Positions 25,142 to 32,396 of a DNA stretch of 64,000 nucleotides are shown here, piece after piece (within the stretch, counting starts at the first letter, position 1; each line of letters begins with the position of its first letter). The stretch is from Dyadobacter sp. SG02. GTDB taxonomy: Bacteria; Bacteroidota; Bacteroidia; Cytophagales; Spirosomataceae. Both the position numbers and the translations under genes were made by a program. Location: NCBI RefSeq assembly GCF_900109045.1, contig NZ_FNYL01000004.1:294055-358054 (forward strand), written 5' to 3'. Under the pieces are notes generated by a model that was given only the letters and a program-made list of their open reading frames with translations, had not been told where the DNA came from and did no database searches.

Positions 25142-25173
25142 TTGTCCCAATAAGTTATTAATTTGTATATTTG
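25142..25173 (+). promoter_or_regulatory. Promoter of the transposase
   Basis: TTG (25142-25144), then 21 bp, then TATATTTG (25166-25173), a good match to the Bacteroidota TTTG / TAnnTTTG pattern, 24 bp before the ATG at 25197. Confidence 0.65.
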
Positions 25174-25196
25174 TACAGGTTAAACGGACAAGCAAA

Positions 25197-26120
25197 ATGA
25201 CTTCTCAATTCAACAGTTTACTTCAAGTGCTCGACTTCTTCAAGGATGAAGAAACTTGCAAAAACTATCTGGCTGAAAAACGTTGGGGCGTTGATAAGCA
25301 GCCCGTTTGCCCTCACTGTGGACACACTCACGTGTACACTACTACTCGCGGCTATAAATGCGCGAACAAAGAGTGCTACAAGAAATTCACTGTGATCAGC
25401 GGCACTATCTTTGAGAACACTAAGATTGGTCTCCGTACATGGTTCGCTGCAATGTATCTATGTACTGCACACAAGAAAGGTATCTCTTCTTTGCAATTGA
25501 GCCGTGACTTGAATCTAACCCAAAAAACAGCATGGTTTGTACTGCACCGTATTCGCGAAATGCTGACCGACAACGCGCCCGAACTTCTTGAAGGCACTGT
25601 TGAAGTTGATGAAACCTATGTAGGCGGTAAAAACAAAAACCGTCACGCAAACAAACGTAAAGACGAATCGCAAGGCGGTTCAGATAAGGTGCCCGTAGTT
25701 GGAGTACTGGAACGCGATGGTAACGTGACTACCTACGTGGTAGCCGATACAACAGGCGAAACACTTCAAGGCATTATGCGGTCAAAGGTGGCTTCATCGG
25801 CTACCTTGATCACCGACGCTTACGTTTCTTACAAAGGTCTGGCAAAAGACTACGTTCACTTCACTGTGAAGCACTCAGAAGGCAATTATGTGACCGACCG
25901 TGTTATTCACACCAATAACATCGAAAACTTCTGGAGCCTGTTAAAACGCGGCATTATCGGCATCTATCACAACGTTAGCCCGAAACACCTGCACAGATAT
26001 TGCAATGAATTCGGATTTCGTTATAATAGCAGAAAGGTTAAGGATACCACACGCTTCGAACTTTCAGTTGAGCGTGCGCAAGGCAAACGCCTTCGGTATC
26101 TTGACCTTATAAAAATGTGA
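25197..26120 (+). CDS. IS1595-family (ISXO2-like) transposase
   Basis: A DDE-type transposase of 307 residues from the ATG at 25197. An N-terminal zinc ribbon (CPHCGHTHVYTTTRGYKC, then NKECYKKF) is followed by a helix-turn-helix-like region (SSLQLSRDLNLTQKTAWFVL). The catalytic domain has the first acid in VEVDETYVGG, the second in LITDAYVSY, and the third in HTNNIENFWSLLKRG, then YHNVSPKHLHRYCNEFGFRYN. It looks intact. A TAnnTTTG promoter ends 24 bp upstream, which supports this start over the longer frame from 25047. It is the first gene of a tight three-gene unit with the two ORFs that follow. Confidence 0.93.
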   Translation: MTSQFNSLLQVLDFFKDEETCKNYLAEKRWGVDKQPVCPHCGHTHVYTTTRGYKCANKECYKKFTVISGTIFENTKIGLRTWFAAMYLCTAHKKGISSLQLSRDLNLTQKTAWFVLHRIREMLTDNAPELLEGTVEVDETYVGGKNKNRHANKRKDESQGGSDKVPVVGVLERDGNVTTYVVADTTGETLQGIMRSKVASSATLITDAYVSYKGLAKDYVHFTVKHSEGNYVTDRVIHTNNIENFWSLLKRGIIGIYHNVSPKHLHRYCNEFGFRYNSRKVKDTTRFELSVERAQGKRLRYLDLIKM

Positions 26121-26123
26121 TCT

Positions 26124-26255
26124 ATGGGAGAGAAAAAAGAGCCAAAAAAGAGGGCAGAAAAATACGAAGCGAAGGTTGCCGTGAAGGGAACCTTCGAAGA
26201 TATGATTACGGCCTCGTTGAAGCCTAAGAAGAAACAGGATAAAAAGGAGGACTAG
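26124..26255 (+). CDS. Small charged protein downstream of the transposase (43 aa)
   Basis: A 43-residue Lys/Glu-rich protein, MGEKKEPKKRAEKYEAKVAV followed by KGTFEDMITASLKPKKKQ. The ATG is 3 bp after the transposase stop and the TAG is 2 bp before the next ATG, so it is almost certainly in the same transcript. No assigned function. Very basic ends around a short KVAVKGTFEDMI core suggest binding to nucleic acid or to the transposase. Confidence 0.65.
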   Translation: MGEKKEPKKRAEKYEAKVAVKGTFEDMITASLKPKKKQDKKED

Positions 26256-26257
26256 CA

Positions 26258-26527
26258 ATGTCAACGTATGGCTATACCTTCATCCGGGAAATTGAGAGCT
26301 TCCGCCTCGATAACTATGTGCCTCACATGGGATGGATTAGTAGTTTCCCCATGCCTATAAAGATATACACCAAAGAGGGCGAGATTAACCACTTTTTACA
26401 TGACGAAGAACTAGATAGGCTATTCGAGTTTTCTTATGATCGCGATACGCACATCAAAGAATCATACGAATATCAAAACTTCGTTACCGCTTATTACTTG
26501 CAGTTTCCTCGAAATGCGGATAGATAG
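26258..26527 (+). CDS. Protein of unknown function downstream of the transposase (89 aa)
   Basis: Not recognised. An 89-residue soluble protein, aromatic-rich and acidic (MGWISSFPMPIKIYTKEG, EYQNFVTAYYLQFPR). Its ATG follows a strong Shine-Dalgarno-like AAGGAGG, which is uncommon in Bacteroidota. It is the third gene in the transposase transcript and the last ORF before the right end of the element. Its placement suggests a part in transposition or its control. Confidence 0.65.
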   Translation: MSTYGYTFIREIESFRLDNYVPHMGWISSFPMPIKIYTKEGEINHFLHDEELDRLFEFSYDRDTHIKESYEYQNFVTAYYLQFPRNADR

Positions 26528-26767
26528 TACAAGAGGAACCGTATAAAACTCTCGCCGTGCCGTCAGTTTCTTTATTTTTAACGAATTTATTCCAGATTGA
26601 ACGCAAATATGGTTAATGGGCACGTATAAGGATGCACACATTTTAGCGCCTTCTGCGCGATTTTTCGACTTGCCTATATTTAAAAGAATCCTCGGTATTG
26701 GCCGTACTCTGGGAGTCTCAAACTAGCTGCGAGAACTATCAGAAGGTTAAACCCGCTCTTTGACTTC

Positions 26768-26829
26768 AAAGGGTCTGTTCGGGCTATCAAACAGCCTAAG
26801 CGTGTTGACGCTGAACGAGCAGACCCTTT
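26768..26829. ncRNA. Candidate three-way-junction structure near the right end
   Basis: An outer 14-bp stem pairs AAAGGGTCTGTTCG (26768-26781) with CGAGCAGACCCTTT (26816-26829), with one G-U in RNA. It encloses two hairpins: GGCT/AGCC (26782-26796) and AGCG/CGCT (26799-26812). The sequence then runs CTTTT, so it could also act as a terminator. It lies 47 bp inside the right terminal repeat. Confidence 0.45.
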
Positions 26830-26875
26830 CTTTTAAAGCCTTCACTTTTAGAGGGGTGCCGCCTTCGCCCCGATT

Positions 26876-26900
26876 TGTCCCAACTCATATATAGTTGCCC
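26876..26900 (-). repeat. Right terminal inverted repeat
   Basis: On the minus strand it starts GGCAACTATATA, then TG, then AGTTGGGACAA, matching the left end at 23 of 25 positions. Confidence 0.92.
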
Positions 26901-26908
26901 TTATAAAC
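26901..26908. repeat. Right 8-bp target-site duplication
   Basis: CTTATAAA, identical to 21180-21187. Confidence 0.92.
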
Positions 26909-26943
26909 GGATAAAAGCGTTTGTAGTCGTTTGCAAACGGATA
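26909..26943. repeat. Right half of the interrupted target-site repeat
   Basis: Matches 21291-21315 at 24 of 25 positions apart from the 10-bp insertion TAGTCGTTTG. It contains the palindrome CGTTTGCAAACG. Confidence 0.6.
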
Positions 26944-27046
26944 AATGCAGGCCCATGAACGTCGCAAGCGAATTTTGCTATATTGCAACTCAGGAAAGTA
27001 TATGCACACTGCCGGGCTTCATGCAGTCCGGCAAAACGGAAAAGAC

Positions 27047-27403
27047 ATGAAGAATTGCCAGGAATGCGGTGAACCTATCATCGGTAGGATGGACAAAAAG
27101 TTTTGTTCCGACTTGTGCCGGAACAGCTTCAATAACCGTCTCAATTCGAATTCTCACAACTTTGTGAGGAACATTAATAACCAGCTCAAGAAGAACCGCA
27201 GAATCCTGGAAGCGCTTTGCCCGGACGATAAATCCAAGGTAACCAAGAGCATTTTATTAAGCAAAGGCTTTGATTTTAACCATATTACCCACATCCGCCC
27301 GACCCTCAAAGGAAGTATTTACCATTTTGTGTACGACTACGGCTACCTTGAACTCGACCATGATTTTTATCTGATCGTTAAGGATAACCGATTGGAGAAA
27401 TAG
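27047..27403 (+). CDS. Small zinc-ribbon protein of unknown function
   Basis: A 118-residue protein. The N-terminal C-x2-C ... C-x3-C zinc ribbon (NCQECGEPIIG ... KKFCSDLCRNSFNNR) resembles DUF2116-like ribbons. A helical basic middle and a beta-rich C-terminus (KGSIYHFVYDYGYLELDHD) follow. The ATG at 27047 puts the first cysteine at residue 4; an upstream in-frame ATG at 26945 would add a tail unlike the domain and start in the target repeat. It is the first host gene right of the transposon and lies 30 bp before the aldo/keto reductase. Confidence 0.7.
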   Translation: MKNCQECGEPIIGRMDKKFCSDLCRNSFNNRLNSNSHNFVRNINNQLKKNRRILEALCPDDKSKVTKSILLSKGFDFNHITHIRPTLKGSIYHFVYDYGYLELDHDFYLIVKDNRLEK

Positions 27404-27433
27404 ATATTTTTGCAGGAATTCAAACCACCACCG

Positions 27434-28309
27434 ATGAAAAAAGTAAGCCTCAGCGATTCCGGCCCGAAGGTTTCGGAAGCAATTTATGGTTTTTGGAGAT
27501 GGACCGACGAAGGTGCCATTACCACCACACAAATTGAAAAAACGGTCAATCTCTGCCTCGACCTGGGCATCAATACGTTCGACCATGCTGATGTTTACGG
27601 CGACCATACGATTGAAGAGCATTTCGGCAAGATCATCGCAAACAAATCCTTCAAGCGGGAAGACATCGTACTGTTTAGCAAATGCGGTATCAGAAAGTCG
27701 CAGGATAAATATCTAACGTACTACGATAATTCGCGTGAGCACATTATCAACAGTATCAACGGTTCTCTGAAAAGACTTAAAACAGATCACCTGGACATTT
27801 TCCTGCTGCACCAAAGCGACCTGCTGGCCGATCCGGAAGAAACAGCCATGGCATTGGCCGAAATCGTAACCTCGGGCAAAGCGAAACACATTGGAGTAGC
27901 CAATTTCACGGTTTTCCAGCACCAGCTGCTCGCTTCATACCTTCGCATTCCGATCGTGACGAACCATATCGAGCTGAACCTGATGAATACAACCGCGATC
28001 GAGGATGGCCGCATCGATTTCATCAAGCAGAGTTTCAGCAAGCCGCTCGCCTGGGCACCGCTCGCCGGCGGAAAAATCCTGAATGGCACCGATGAAAAAG
28101 CCGTGCGATTGCGGGCGAAACTGGAAGATGTCGGCAAGAAATACGATGCCAATATTGAGCAAACGGCCGTCGCCTGGCTTATGAAACTGGGCACATTGCC
28201 TATTATCGGCTCGCTTTCGGAAGCCCGCATCCGCAACGGAGCGAGCGCTTCGGATATTAAACTGAGCCACGAGGACTGGTACGATATTTACCAGGTTGTC
28301 GGGAAATAA
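27434..28309 (+). CDS. Aldo/keto reductase
   Basis: A cytoplasmic NADPH-dependent (beta/alpha)8 oxidoreductase, 291 residues from the ATG at 27434. The catalytic tetrad is visible: Asp and Tyr in INTFDHADVYGDH, Lys in VLFSKCGIR, His in DIFLLHQSDLL. The C-terminal part (TAVAWLMKLGTLPIIGSLSEARI) carries the cofactor-binding region. It resembles the YdhF-like subgroup. The substrate cannot be inferred. A bidirectional hairpin ends the transcript. Confidence 0.9.
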   Translation: MKKVSLSDSGPKVSEAIYGFWRWTDEGAITTTQIEKTVNLCLDLGINTFDHADVYGDHTIEEHFGKIIANKSFKREDIVLFSKCGIRKSQDKYLTYYDNSREHIINSINGSLKRLKTDHLDIFLLHQSDLLADPEETAMALAEIVTSGKAKHIGVANFTVFQHQLLASYLRIPIVTNHIELNLMNTTAIEDGRIDFIKQSFSKPLAWAPLAGGKILNGTDEKAVRLRAKLEDVGKKYDANIEQTAVAWLMKLGTLPIIGSLSEARIRNGASASDIKLSHEDWYDIYQVVGK

Positions 28310-28310
28310 A

Positions 28311-28346
28311 AAAAGGCGTATTGTTGTTACCGGCAATACGCCTTCG
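28311..28346. terminator. Bidirectional terminator
   Basis: A perfect 11-bp stem AAGGCGTATTG / CAATACGCCTT between two convergent genes. The A run before it serves as the T tract on the minus strand. Confidence 0.75.
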
Positions 28347-28351
28347 CTTTA

Positions 28352-28936
28352 TCAATCCTTCAACTGCTTGGCATCCAGCTTCCTGATGATTTCTTTCTTG
28401 TTGAAAAGCAGTCGCCAGACGGCGAAAGTGGTGTCCTGCGTTGCCATGCATTTCTTGCAAATAATACTCTCCGCCAAAACAGGGGCGTTGTAGACGAGCA
28501 GGGTATCGTTCAGTTGCTGCAAGTTATCACCTGCCTGGGTGTTGCTTTTTGCACTGTACGCGTACGCATCAAGTATTTCGCGTTCTTTCGCGTGCAGATC
28601 GGTGCGTTTTACGTCGCTTGTACCGAACAATTCCACTTTAACCCCATATTCCTTTTCCAATGCGGCTATAACCGGAATACCGCTCAGGTCCCGGCAATGC
28701 GCCAACCCGGCGTCGGGGTTCTTTTCCAGTTCGCCTTTCAATGCTTTTTCGGCAATCTCTGCGATTTTCTTTCCCCATTCGTCTGCCGATGATATCAGCT
28801 GCACATTGGTGACCCGCTTGATCTGCGAGGCTTTTATTTCGCGGCTCAGTTCCTTTGTATTTTCAAGTCGTCCGCTTTTGAAATCGCAACCCACCAGCAT
28901 GCCGACCAATATTGCGGTACCTAATATTCTTTTCAT
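28352..28936 (-). CDS. Lipoprotein with a DUF3365 (Tll0287-like)-type domain
   Basis: A 194-residue protein from the ATG at 28934-28936. The signal peptide MKRILGTAILVGMLVGC ends in a lipobox, so it should be lipidated at Cys17. The mature part contains HCRD, LHAKEREILDAYAYS and a C-terminal CKKC pair with a following MAT, a layout like DUF3365 sensory or heme-binding domains but lacking the CxxCH His. The family call is tentative. The frame extends 15 codons upstream without a lipoprotein signal. It converges on the aldo/keto reductase. Confidence 0.65.
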   Translation of the reverse strand: MKRILGTAILVGMLVGCDFKSGRLENTKELSREIKASQIKRVTNVQLISSADEWGKKIAEIAEKALKGELEKNPDAGLAHCRDLSGIPVIAALEKEYGVKVELFGTSDVKRTDLHAKEREILDAYAYSAKSNTQAGDNLQQLNDTLLVYNAPVLAESIICKKCMATQDTTFAVWRLLFNKKEIIRKLDAKQLKD

Positions 28937-29022
28937 TGTCCCAAATGTTTGTTTAATCCAGCGAACGGTTTCGTCCACCACGCGCAGTCAGCCCTTGAAA
29001 CCATTCATTTAGCTAAAATGCG

Positions 29023-29030
29023 TATCTTTG
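29023..29030 (+). promoter_or_regulatory. Candidate -7 element of prfA
   Basis: TATCTTTG, a perfect TAnnTTTG match 37 bp before the prfA ATG. A TTG lies about 25 bp upstream, longer than the usual spacing. Confidence 0.45.
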
Positions 29031-29067
29031 TGCCCCGAATGCGGGATGCCAAAGATATTCAATAAAG

Positions 29068-30141
29068 ATGATCGATAAATTAGAAGCTATAAAAGAACGG
29101 TTTGAAGAGGTTTCTCAACAAATCATACAACCGGAAGTGGTCTCCGACTCGACACGTTATTCCAAGATCAGCAAGGAATACAAAGACCTTGGCAAGATCG
29201 TGGAGCAATATGCGATTTACCAAAAGTTGCAGAAGGACATCGCCGGGACCAAGGAACTTATAGCGACTGAAAAAGACGAAGATTTGCGCGAAATGGCCAA
29301 AGAGGAGCTCGATGAACTGGCGCCCAAACTGGAAGAGCTCGAACAGACCATTAAAGAATTGCTCATACCGAAAGATCCGAACGACAGTCGTAATATTATC
29401 CTTGAACTCCGGGGCGGTACCGGTGGCGACGAGGCCGCAATTTTTGCCGGCGACCTTTTCAGAATGTACCAACGCTTTTTCGAAAAAATGGGCTGGCGCT
29501 CGTCGGTAATGGACTATACCGAAGGTACCAACGGCGGTTATAAAGAGATTATCTGCAAAGTCGAAGGCGAGGATGTGTATGGCAAAATGAAGTTCGAATC
29601 GGGCGTGCACCGCGTGCAGCGTGTACCTCAAACAGAATCACAAGGCCGCATTCATACATCGGCTGCGTCGGTAGCAGTACTTCCGGAGGCAGAAGAGGTG
29701 GATGTGCAGATCAATATGAACGATGTCCGCGTTGATACTTTTCAATCGTCAGGAGCGGGTGGACAATCGGTTAACACTACGTATTCCGCGGTACGTCTTA
29801 CCCACATTCCATCGGGATTGGTAGTAAGTTGCCAGGACGAACGTTCCCAACTCAAAAACAAAGATCGCGCATTGAGCGTACTCCGCTCGCGCCTGTACGA
29901 GATAGAGTTGAAGAAACACAACGACGCGATCAGCTCGCAGCGGAAATCGATGGTCGGCAGTGGCGACCGTTCCGACAAAATCCGGACTTACAACTACCCG
30001 CAAAGCCGCATTACCGATCACCGGATAGGTTATACGGTTTACAATCTTCCGGCTGTAATGGAAGGCGATATTGCGGAGCTGATCGAGAAACTGCGCATTG
30101 CTGAGAATGCAGAAAGAATGCAGGAAGGCGAAGCAGTTTAA
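29068..30141 (+). CDS. prfA: Peptide chain release factor 1
   Basis: Recognises UAA and UAG stop codons and triggers release of the peptide on the ribosome. The 357-residue length fits. The GGQ catalytic loop reads SGAGGQSVNTTYSAVRL near residue 230. The stop-codon-reading tripeptide lies in RVQRVPQTESQGR, so it is PQT where E. coli has PAT; the outer Pro and Thr are kept. The N-terminal helical domain and C-terminal RITDHRIGYTVYNL block are both present. Confidence 0.96.
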   Translation: MIDKLEAIKERFEEVSQQIIQPEVVSDSTRYSKISKEYKDLGKIVEQYAIYQKLQKDIAGTKELIATEKDEDLREMAKEELDELAPKLEELEQTIKELLIPKDPNDSRNIILELRGGTGGDEAAIFAGDLFRMYQRFFEKMGWRSSVMDYTEGTNGGYKEIICKVEGEDVYGKMKFESGVHRVQRVPQTESQGRIHTSAASVAVLPEAEEVDVQINMNDVRVDTFQSSGAGGQSVNTTYSAVRLTHIPSGLVVSCQDERSQLKNKDRALSVLRSRLYEIELKKHNDAISSQRKSMVGSGDRSDKIRTYNYPQSRITDHRIGYTVYNLPAVMEGDIAELIEKLRIAENAERMQEGEAV

Positions 30142-30229
30142 AAACGCTGCCTTTTTCCTAACGAAGGGACGTTTCAGGCAACCGCGCTAAGACTTCCTTT
30201 TTTTAGGCTTTTCATCCCTTAACTTATGC

Positions 30230-30832
30230 CTATTTCGCAGGATACAAACTGCTATAAGTCTTCGCCTTATAGCTTTCAAAATCCTGCTTTTTGTGATAAT
30301 CCTCTCCGAAAAAGGTGATGATCTGGTGAAACTCTTTGGCTTTCAGGTAGCCCGGGAGCGGCTGGATCATATTAAATTTATCATCCAGGAAAACGGTAGT
30401 GGGGTAGCTTGGCTGGTTGTTAGTTAATGCCAATGCGATCTCGTTGATGCCGCGGCCGCCTTGTTCGAGGTATTTGAACTGCTTGTCGCCAAGCTTGATC
30501 GTCCCCTTTTGTTCCGCATCGAGTTTTACCGCGTAATATTTTTTGTTGATATAATCGGTTACGGCCTTATCCTTGAAGGTTTCACGGTCCATAACCTTGC
30601 ACCAGCCGCACCAGTCCGTGTAGACGTCGATCAGGACTTTCCGGGGTTCTTTCTGAATCCTGGCGTAGGCTTCCTCGATGGTTAGCCACTGGATGCCTTC
30701 TGCCGGCGGGGCTTCTACCTGCTTACTTACACCTTTTTCGGCAGCAGGCTTTTCACCGTTATCGGCTTTGAAGCCGGCAAGCACCACCAGCATTACCGGA
30801 AATATTATCAGCGAAGACAGGAATCGTTTCAT
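30230..30832 (-). CDS. Secreted thioredoxin-like protein
   Basis: A 200-residue exported protein. The signal sequence (SLIIFPVMLVVLAGF) is followed by a low-complexity linker and a thioredoxin fold (about residues 55-170) with active site DVYTDWCGWCKVMDRETF and cis-proline region YPTTVFLDD. CGWCK with an N-terminal Trp-Leu-Thr lead is typical of the DUF255 / thioredoxin_7 group in Bacteroidota. It should act as a periplasmic disulfide reductase or oxidase. Convergent with prfA. Confidence 0.85.
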   Translation of the reverse strand: MKRFLSSLIIFPVMLVVLAGFKADNGEKPAAEKGVSKQVEAPPAEGIQWLTIEEAYARIQKEPRKVLIDVYTDWCGWCKVMDRETFKDKAVTDYINKKYYAVKLDAEQKGTIKLGDKQFKYLEQGGRGINEIALALTNNQPSYPTTVFLDDKFNMIQPLPGYLKAKEFHQIITFFGEDYHKKQDFESYKAKTYSSLYPAK

Positions 30833-30884
30833 GGTATTTTTTTAGATTTCTTCTCTTAAACAAATCTCAGTCACAAATCATTGC

Positions 30885-30980
30885 CCGAGACGCGTAGTCC
30901 GAGACGCGTAGTCCGAGGTGCGCAACCCGGGACGCGCAGTCCGCGGCGCGTAGCCGGGCTACGCGCCCCGCAGCCTGCCC
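30885..30980. repeat. Degenerate 14-bp tandem repeat with terminal hairpin
   Basis: Five 14-bp units, the first two identical (CCGAGACGCGTAGT at 30885 and 30899), followed by diverged units at 30913, 30927 and 30941. The last unit leads into a perfect inverted repeat GGCGCGTAGCC / GGCTACGCGCC. Very G+C-rich. Confidence 0.7.
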
Positions 30981-31012
30981 CGTCTCATACTGAACCTCAA
31001 AACACAATCGAT

Positions 31013-31375
31013 ATGGAAGCCAGCAAAGTCATCCCAATTTTACGCATTTTTGACGAAACCAAAGCACGGGAATTTTACATCGGCTGGCTCGGGTTCCAGG
31101 TCGACTGGGAGCATCGCTTCTCTGACGACGCGCCGCTTTATATGCAGGTTTCGCGCGACGGCCTGGTCCTTCACCTCTCCGAACACCACGGCGACAGCAC
31201 ACCCGGCGGCAAAATCTTCATTGAATGCACGGGCGTGCGGGATTTTCACAAAGAACTCAGCGAAAAACAATACAAATACAACCACCCCGGCCTCGAACAG
31301 GAGCCGTGGAATGCTATTTCTGTGACAGTGATCGATCCGTTTCTGAACCGGCTGGCATTTAATGAACGGCTCTAA
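31013..31375 (+). CDS. Glyoxalase-superfamily protein (bleomycin-resistance-like)
   Basis: A 120-residue cytoplasmic VOC-fold protein: KVIPILRIFDETKAREFYIG is the first beta-alpha unit, LYMQVSRDGLVLHLSEHHGD the middle, and AISVTVIDPFLNRLAF the end. Such proteins bind bleomycin-type drugs or act as small metalloenzymes; the true role here is unknown. The ATG at 31013 is used because the frame upstream translates the tandem repeat into a proline/arginine-rich string that is not family-like. The last four bases overlap the convergent transporter gene. Confidence 0.82.
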   Translation: MEASKVIPILRIFDETKAREFYIGWLGFQVDWEHRFSDDAPLYMQVSRDGLVLHLSEHHGDSTPGGKIFIECTGVRDFHKELSEKQYKYNHPGLEQEPWNAISVTVIDPFLNRLAFNERL

Positions 31376-32298
31376 GCTTTTTTCGTTTTAGCCAACGACA
31401 CCAGAATGCCGCCCGCGATGATCAGCAGCATGCCCGTCAGCATCGACAACGTTGGGATAGCTTCTCCCATCAGAAAGCCGATCAGTACCGAAAAAAGAAT
31501 ATTGGAATAACCCACTGCGGCGACGCGCCCGGCCTTGTCGTAGGTGAACGACTGTGTCAGCATTTTTTGTCCCAAAAGTGCGGTGAGCCCCAATGCGAGA
31601 AACCCGAGCCATTGCCATACATTATCAGGCCATTTGAATGTGCCTATCAGAAAATCCAGATGCTCCATTGGGTAATAGGTACCAACCAGCATCGATAAAA
31701 TGGGCATGACAATGCCGCTCAGCATAAATGAAAGGATAATCGCGCGCGTATCGTACACGACGCCGAGCTGGCGAATCGACAGGTAGGAAATAGCCGTCAG
31801 TAGTGCATTACCTAATCCCAATGCATTATCCCGCAAGGAAGATGAAAGATCGGGCCGGAAAACGAACAGAATACCGGTGAAACCCACGAATATCGCCATC
31901 CATTCCTTCCCATTCAGCGTTTCGCCGATGAGCAGCCAGGAGAAAAGCGCCAGGAAAATCGGGTAGGTATATTGGTAGGTGGATGCTCGACCCAATCCGA
32001 GGGTCTGAATGGCATAAAAAAGCATGTAGAGCGACAATGTGCCTACTACGCCCCTGAAAATAAGCAATCCCAGCTTCCCCCCTTCCTGCCTCATCGGCCT
32101 TTGCCAAATGCTGCTGATAATAAAAACCACCCCGACAATATTCCTGAAAAAAACCAGCTGTACAATATGGAAATCCCTCCCAAGCCATTTCGAGATCGCG
32201 GAGGTGAGCGAGAAGAAAAATGCGGCCCCCAGCATGAGGTAAATGCCTTTCAGGGAAGATGCGGTCGAAAAATTTTCAGTAGAAGCGGCCAAATGCAA
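31372..32298 (-). CDS. DMT-family (EamA) transporter
   Basis: A 308-residue inner-membrane protein with ten hydrophobic segments in two EamA repeats (GIYLMLGAAFFFSLTSAISKW and the second repeat beginning near LGNALLTAISYLSI). DMT transporters export small metabolites; the substrate is unknown. The start is TTG at 32296-32298, since the next ATG would remove half of the first segment. A promoter with TTTC, 19 bp, TATCTTTG (32312-32319 on the minus strand) lies just upstream, leaving a very short leader. Confidence 0.85.
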   Translation of the reverse strand: MHLAASTENFSTASSLKGIYLMLGAAFFFSLTSAISKWLGRDFHIVQLVFFRNIVGVVFIISSIWQRPMRQEGGKLGLLIFRGVVGTLSLYMLFYAIQTLGLGRASTYQYTYPIFLALFSWLLIGETLNGKEWMAIFVGFTGILFVFRPDLSSSLRDNALGLGNALLTAISYLSIRQLGVVYDTRAIILSFMLSGIVMPILSMLVGTYYPMEHLDFLIGTFKWPDNVWQWLGFLALGLTALLGQKMLTQSFTYDKAGRVAAVGYSNILFSVLIGFLMGEAIPTLSMLTGMLLIIAGGILVSLAKTKKA

Positions 32299-32311
32299 TC
32301 AGAATTTGCGG

Positions 32312-32342
32312 CAAAGATAGGGGTTATCGCATAGAACGGAAA
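32312..32342 (-). promoter_or_regulatory. Promoter of the DMT transporter gene
   Basis: On the minus strand TTTC, then 19 bp, then TATCTTTG, close to the Bacteroidota consensus. The predicted start of transcription is within about 10 bases of the TTG start codon. Confidence 0.6.
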
Positions 32343-32396
32343 GTTGGAGTAAATGCCTAACTTTGCGCCCAAAAAACAGAAGATCGCCGCCAATCA

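Larger units (their letters stand above)
24490..25196. other. Non-coding, hairpin-rich stretch before the transposase
   Basis: About 700 bp holding a terminator (24494-24523), a series of hairpins (24556-24726), a possible 32-codon ORF (24758-24856), a large hairpin (25010-25049) and the transposase promoter (25142-25173). A reading frame is open from 25047 into the transposase, but it crosses the promoter and is not taken as coding. Confidence 0.55.
21188..26900 (+). mobile_element. IS1595-family transposon with passenger genes (5,713 bp)
   Basis: The element is bounded by 25-bp inverted repeats that begin GGCAACTATATA and match at 23 of 25 positions, and by the perfect 8-bp direct repeat CTTATAAA on both sides. 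Eight base pairs is the duplication length known for the IS1595 family, and the element encodes an IS1595-type transposase at 25197-26120. A minimal IS of this family is about 1 kb, so roughly 4 kb is cargo: a P63C-domain gene, a 62/164-codon pair, a winged-helix gene and structured non-coding DNA, followed by the transposase and two small ORFs. Cargo is visibly A+T-richer than the flanks. The perfect duplication implies insertion by transposition and limited decay since. Confidence 0.92.
26528..27046. other. Right end of the transposon and adjoining flank
   Basis: About 520 bp without a convincing gene. It holds the three-way-junction fold (26768-26829), the right inverted repeat (26876-26900), the right target duplication (26901-26908) and the right half of the target repeat (26909-26943). 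Confidence 0.6.

Noticed and set aside
25047..25196. An N-terminal extension of the transposase
   Set aside because: It spans the transposase promoter and has no similarity to the zinc-ribbon start typical of the family.
21180..26943. An integrase-type island with attL/attR
   Set aside because: No tyrosine or serine recombinase gene is in the window, and the 8-bp duplication with terminal inverted repeats fits a transposon. The direct repeats are reported separately.
29068..30141. Altered stop-codon recognition by RF1 (PQT in place of PAT)
   Set aside because: The outer Pro and Thr of the tripeptide are retained and the middle residue varies in bacteria, so no change of code is implied.
30885..30980. 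CRISPR array
   Set aside because: The units are contiguous 14-mers without spacers and no cas genes are near.
32299..32396. Cobalamin riboswitch before the BtuB-like gene
   Set aside because: The space is under 100 bp and no B12-box-like sequence was seen.
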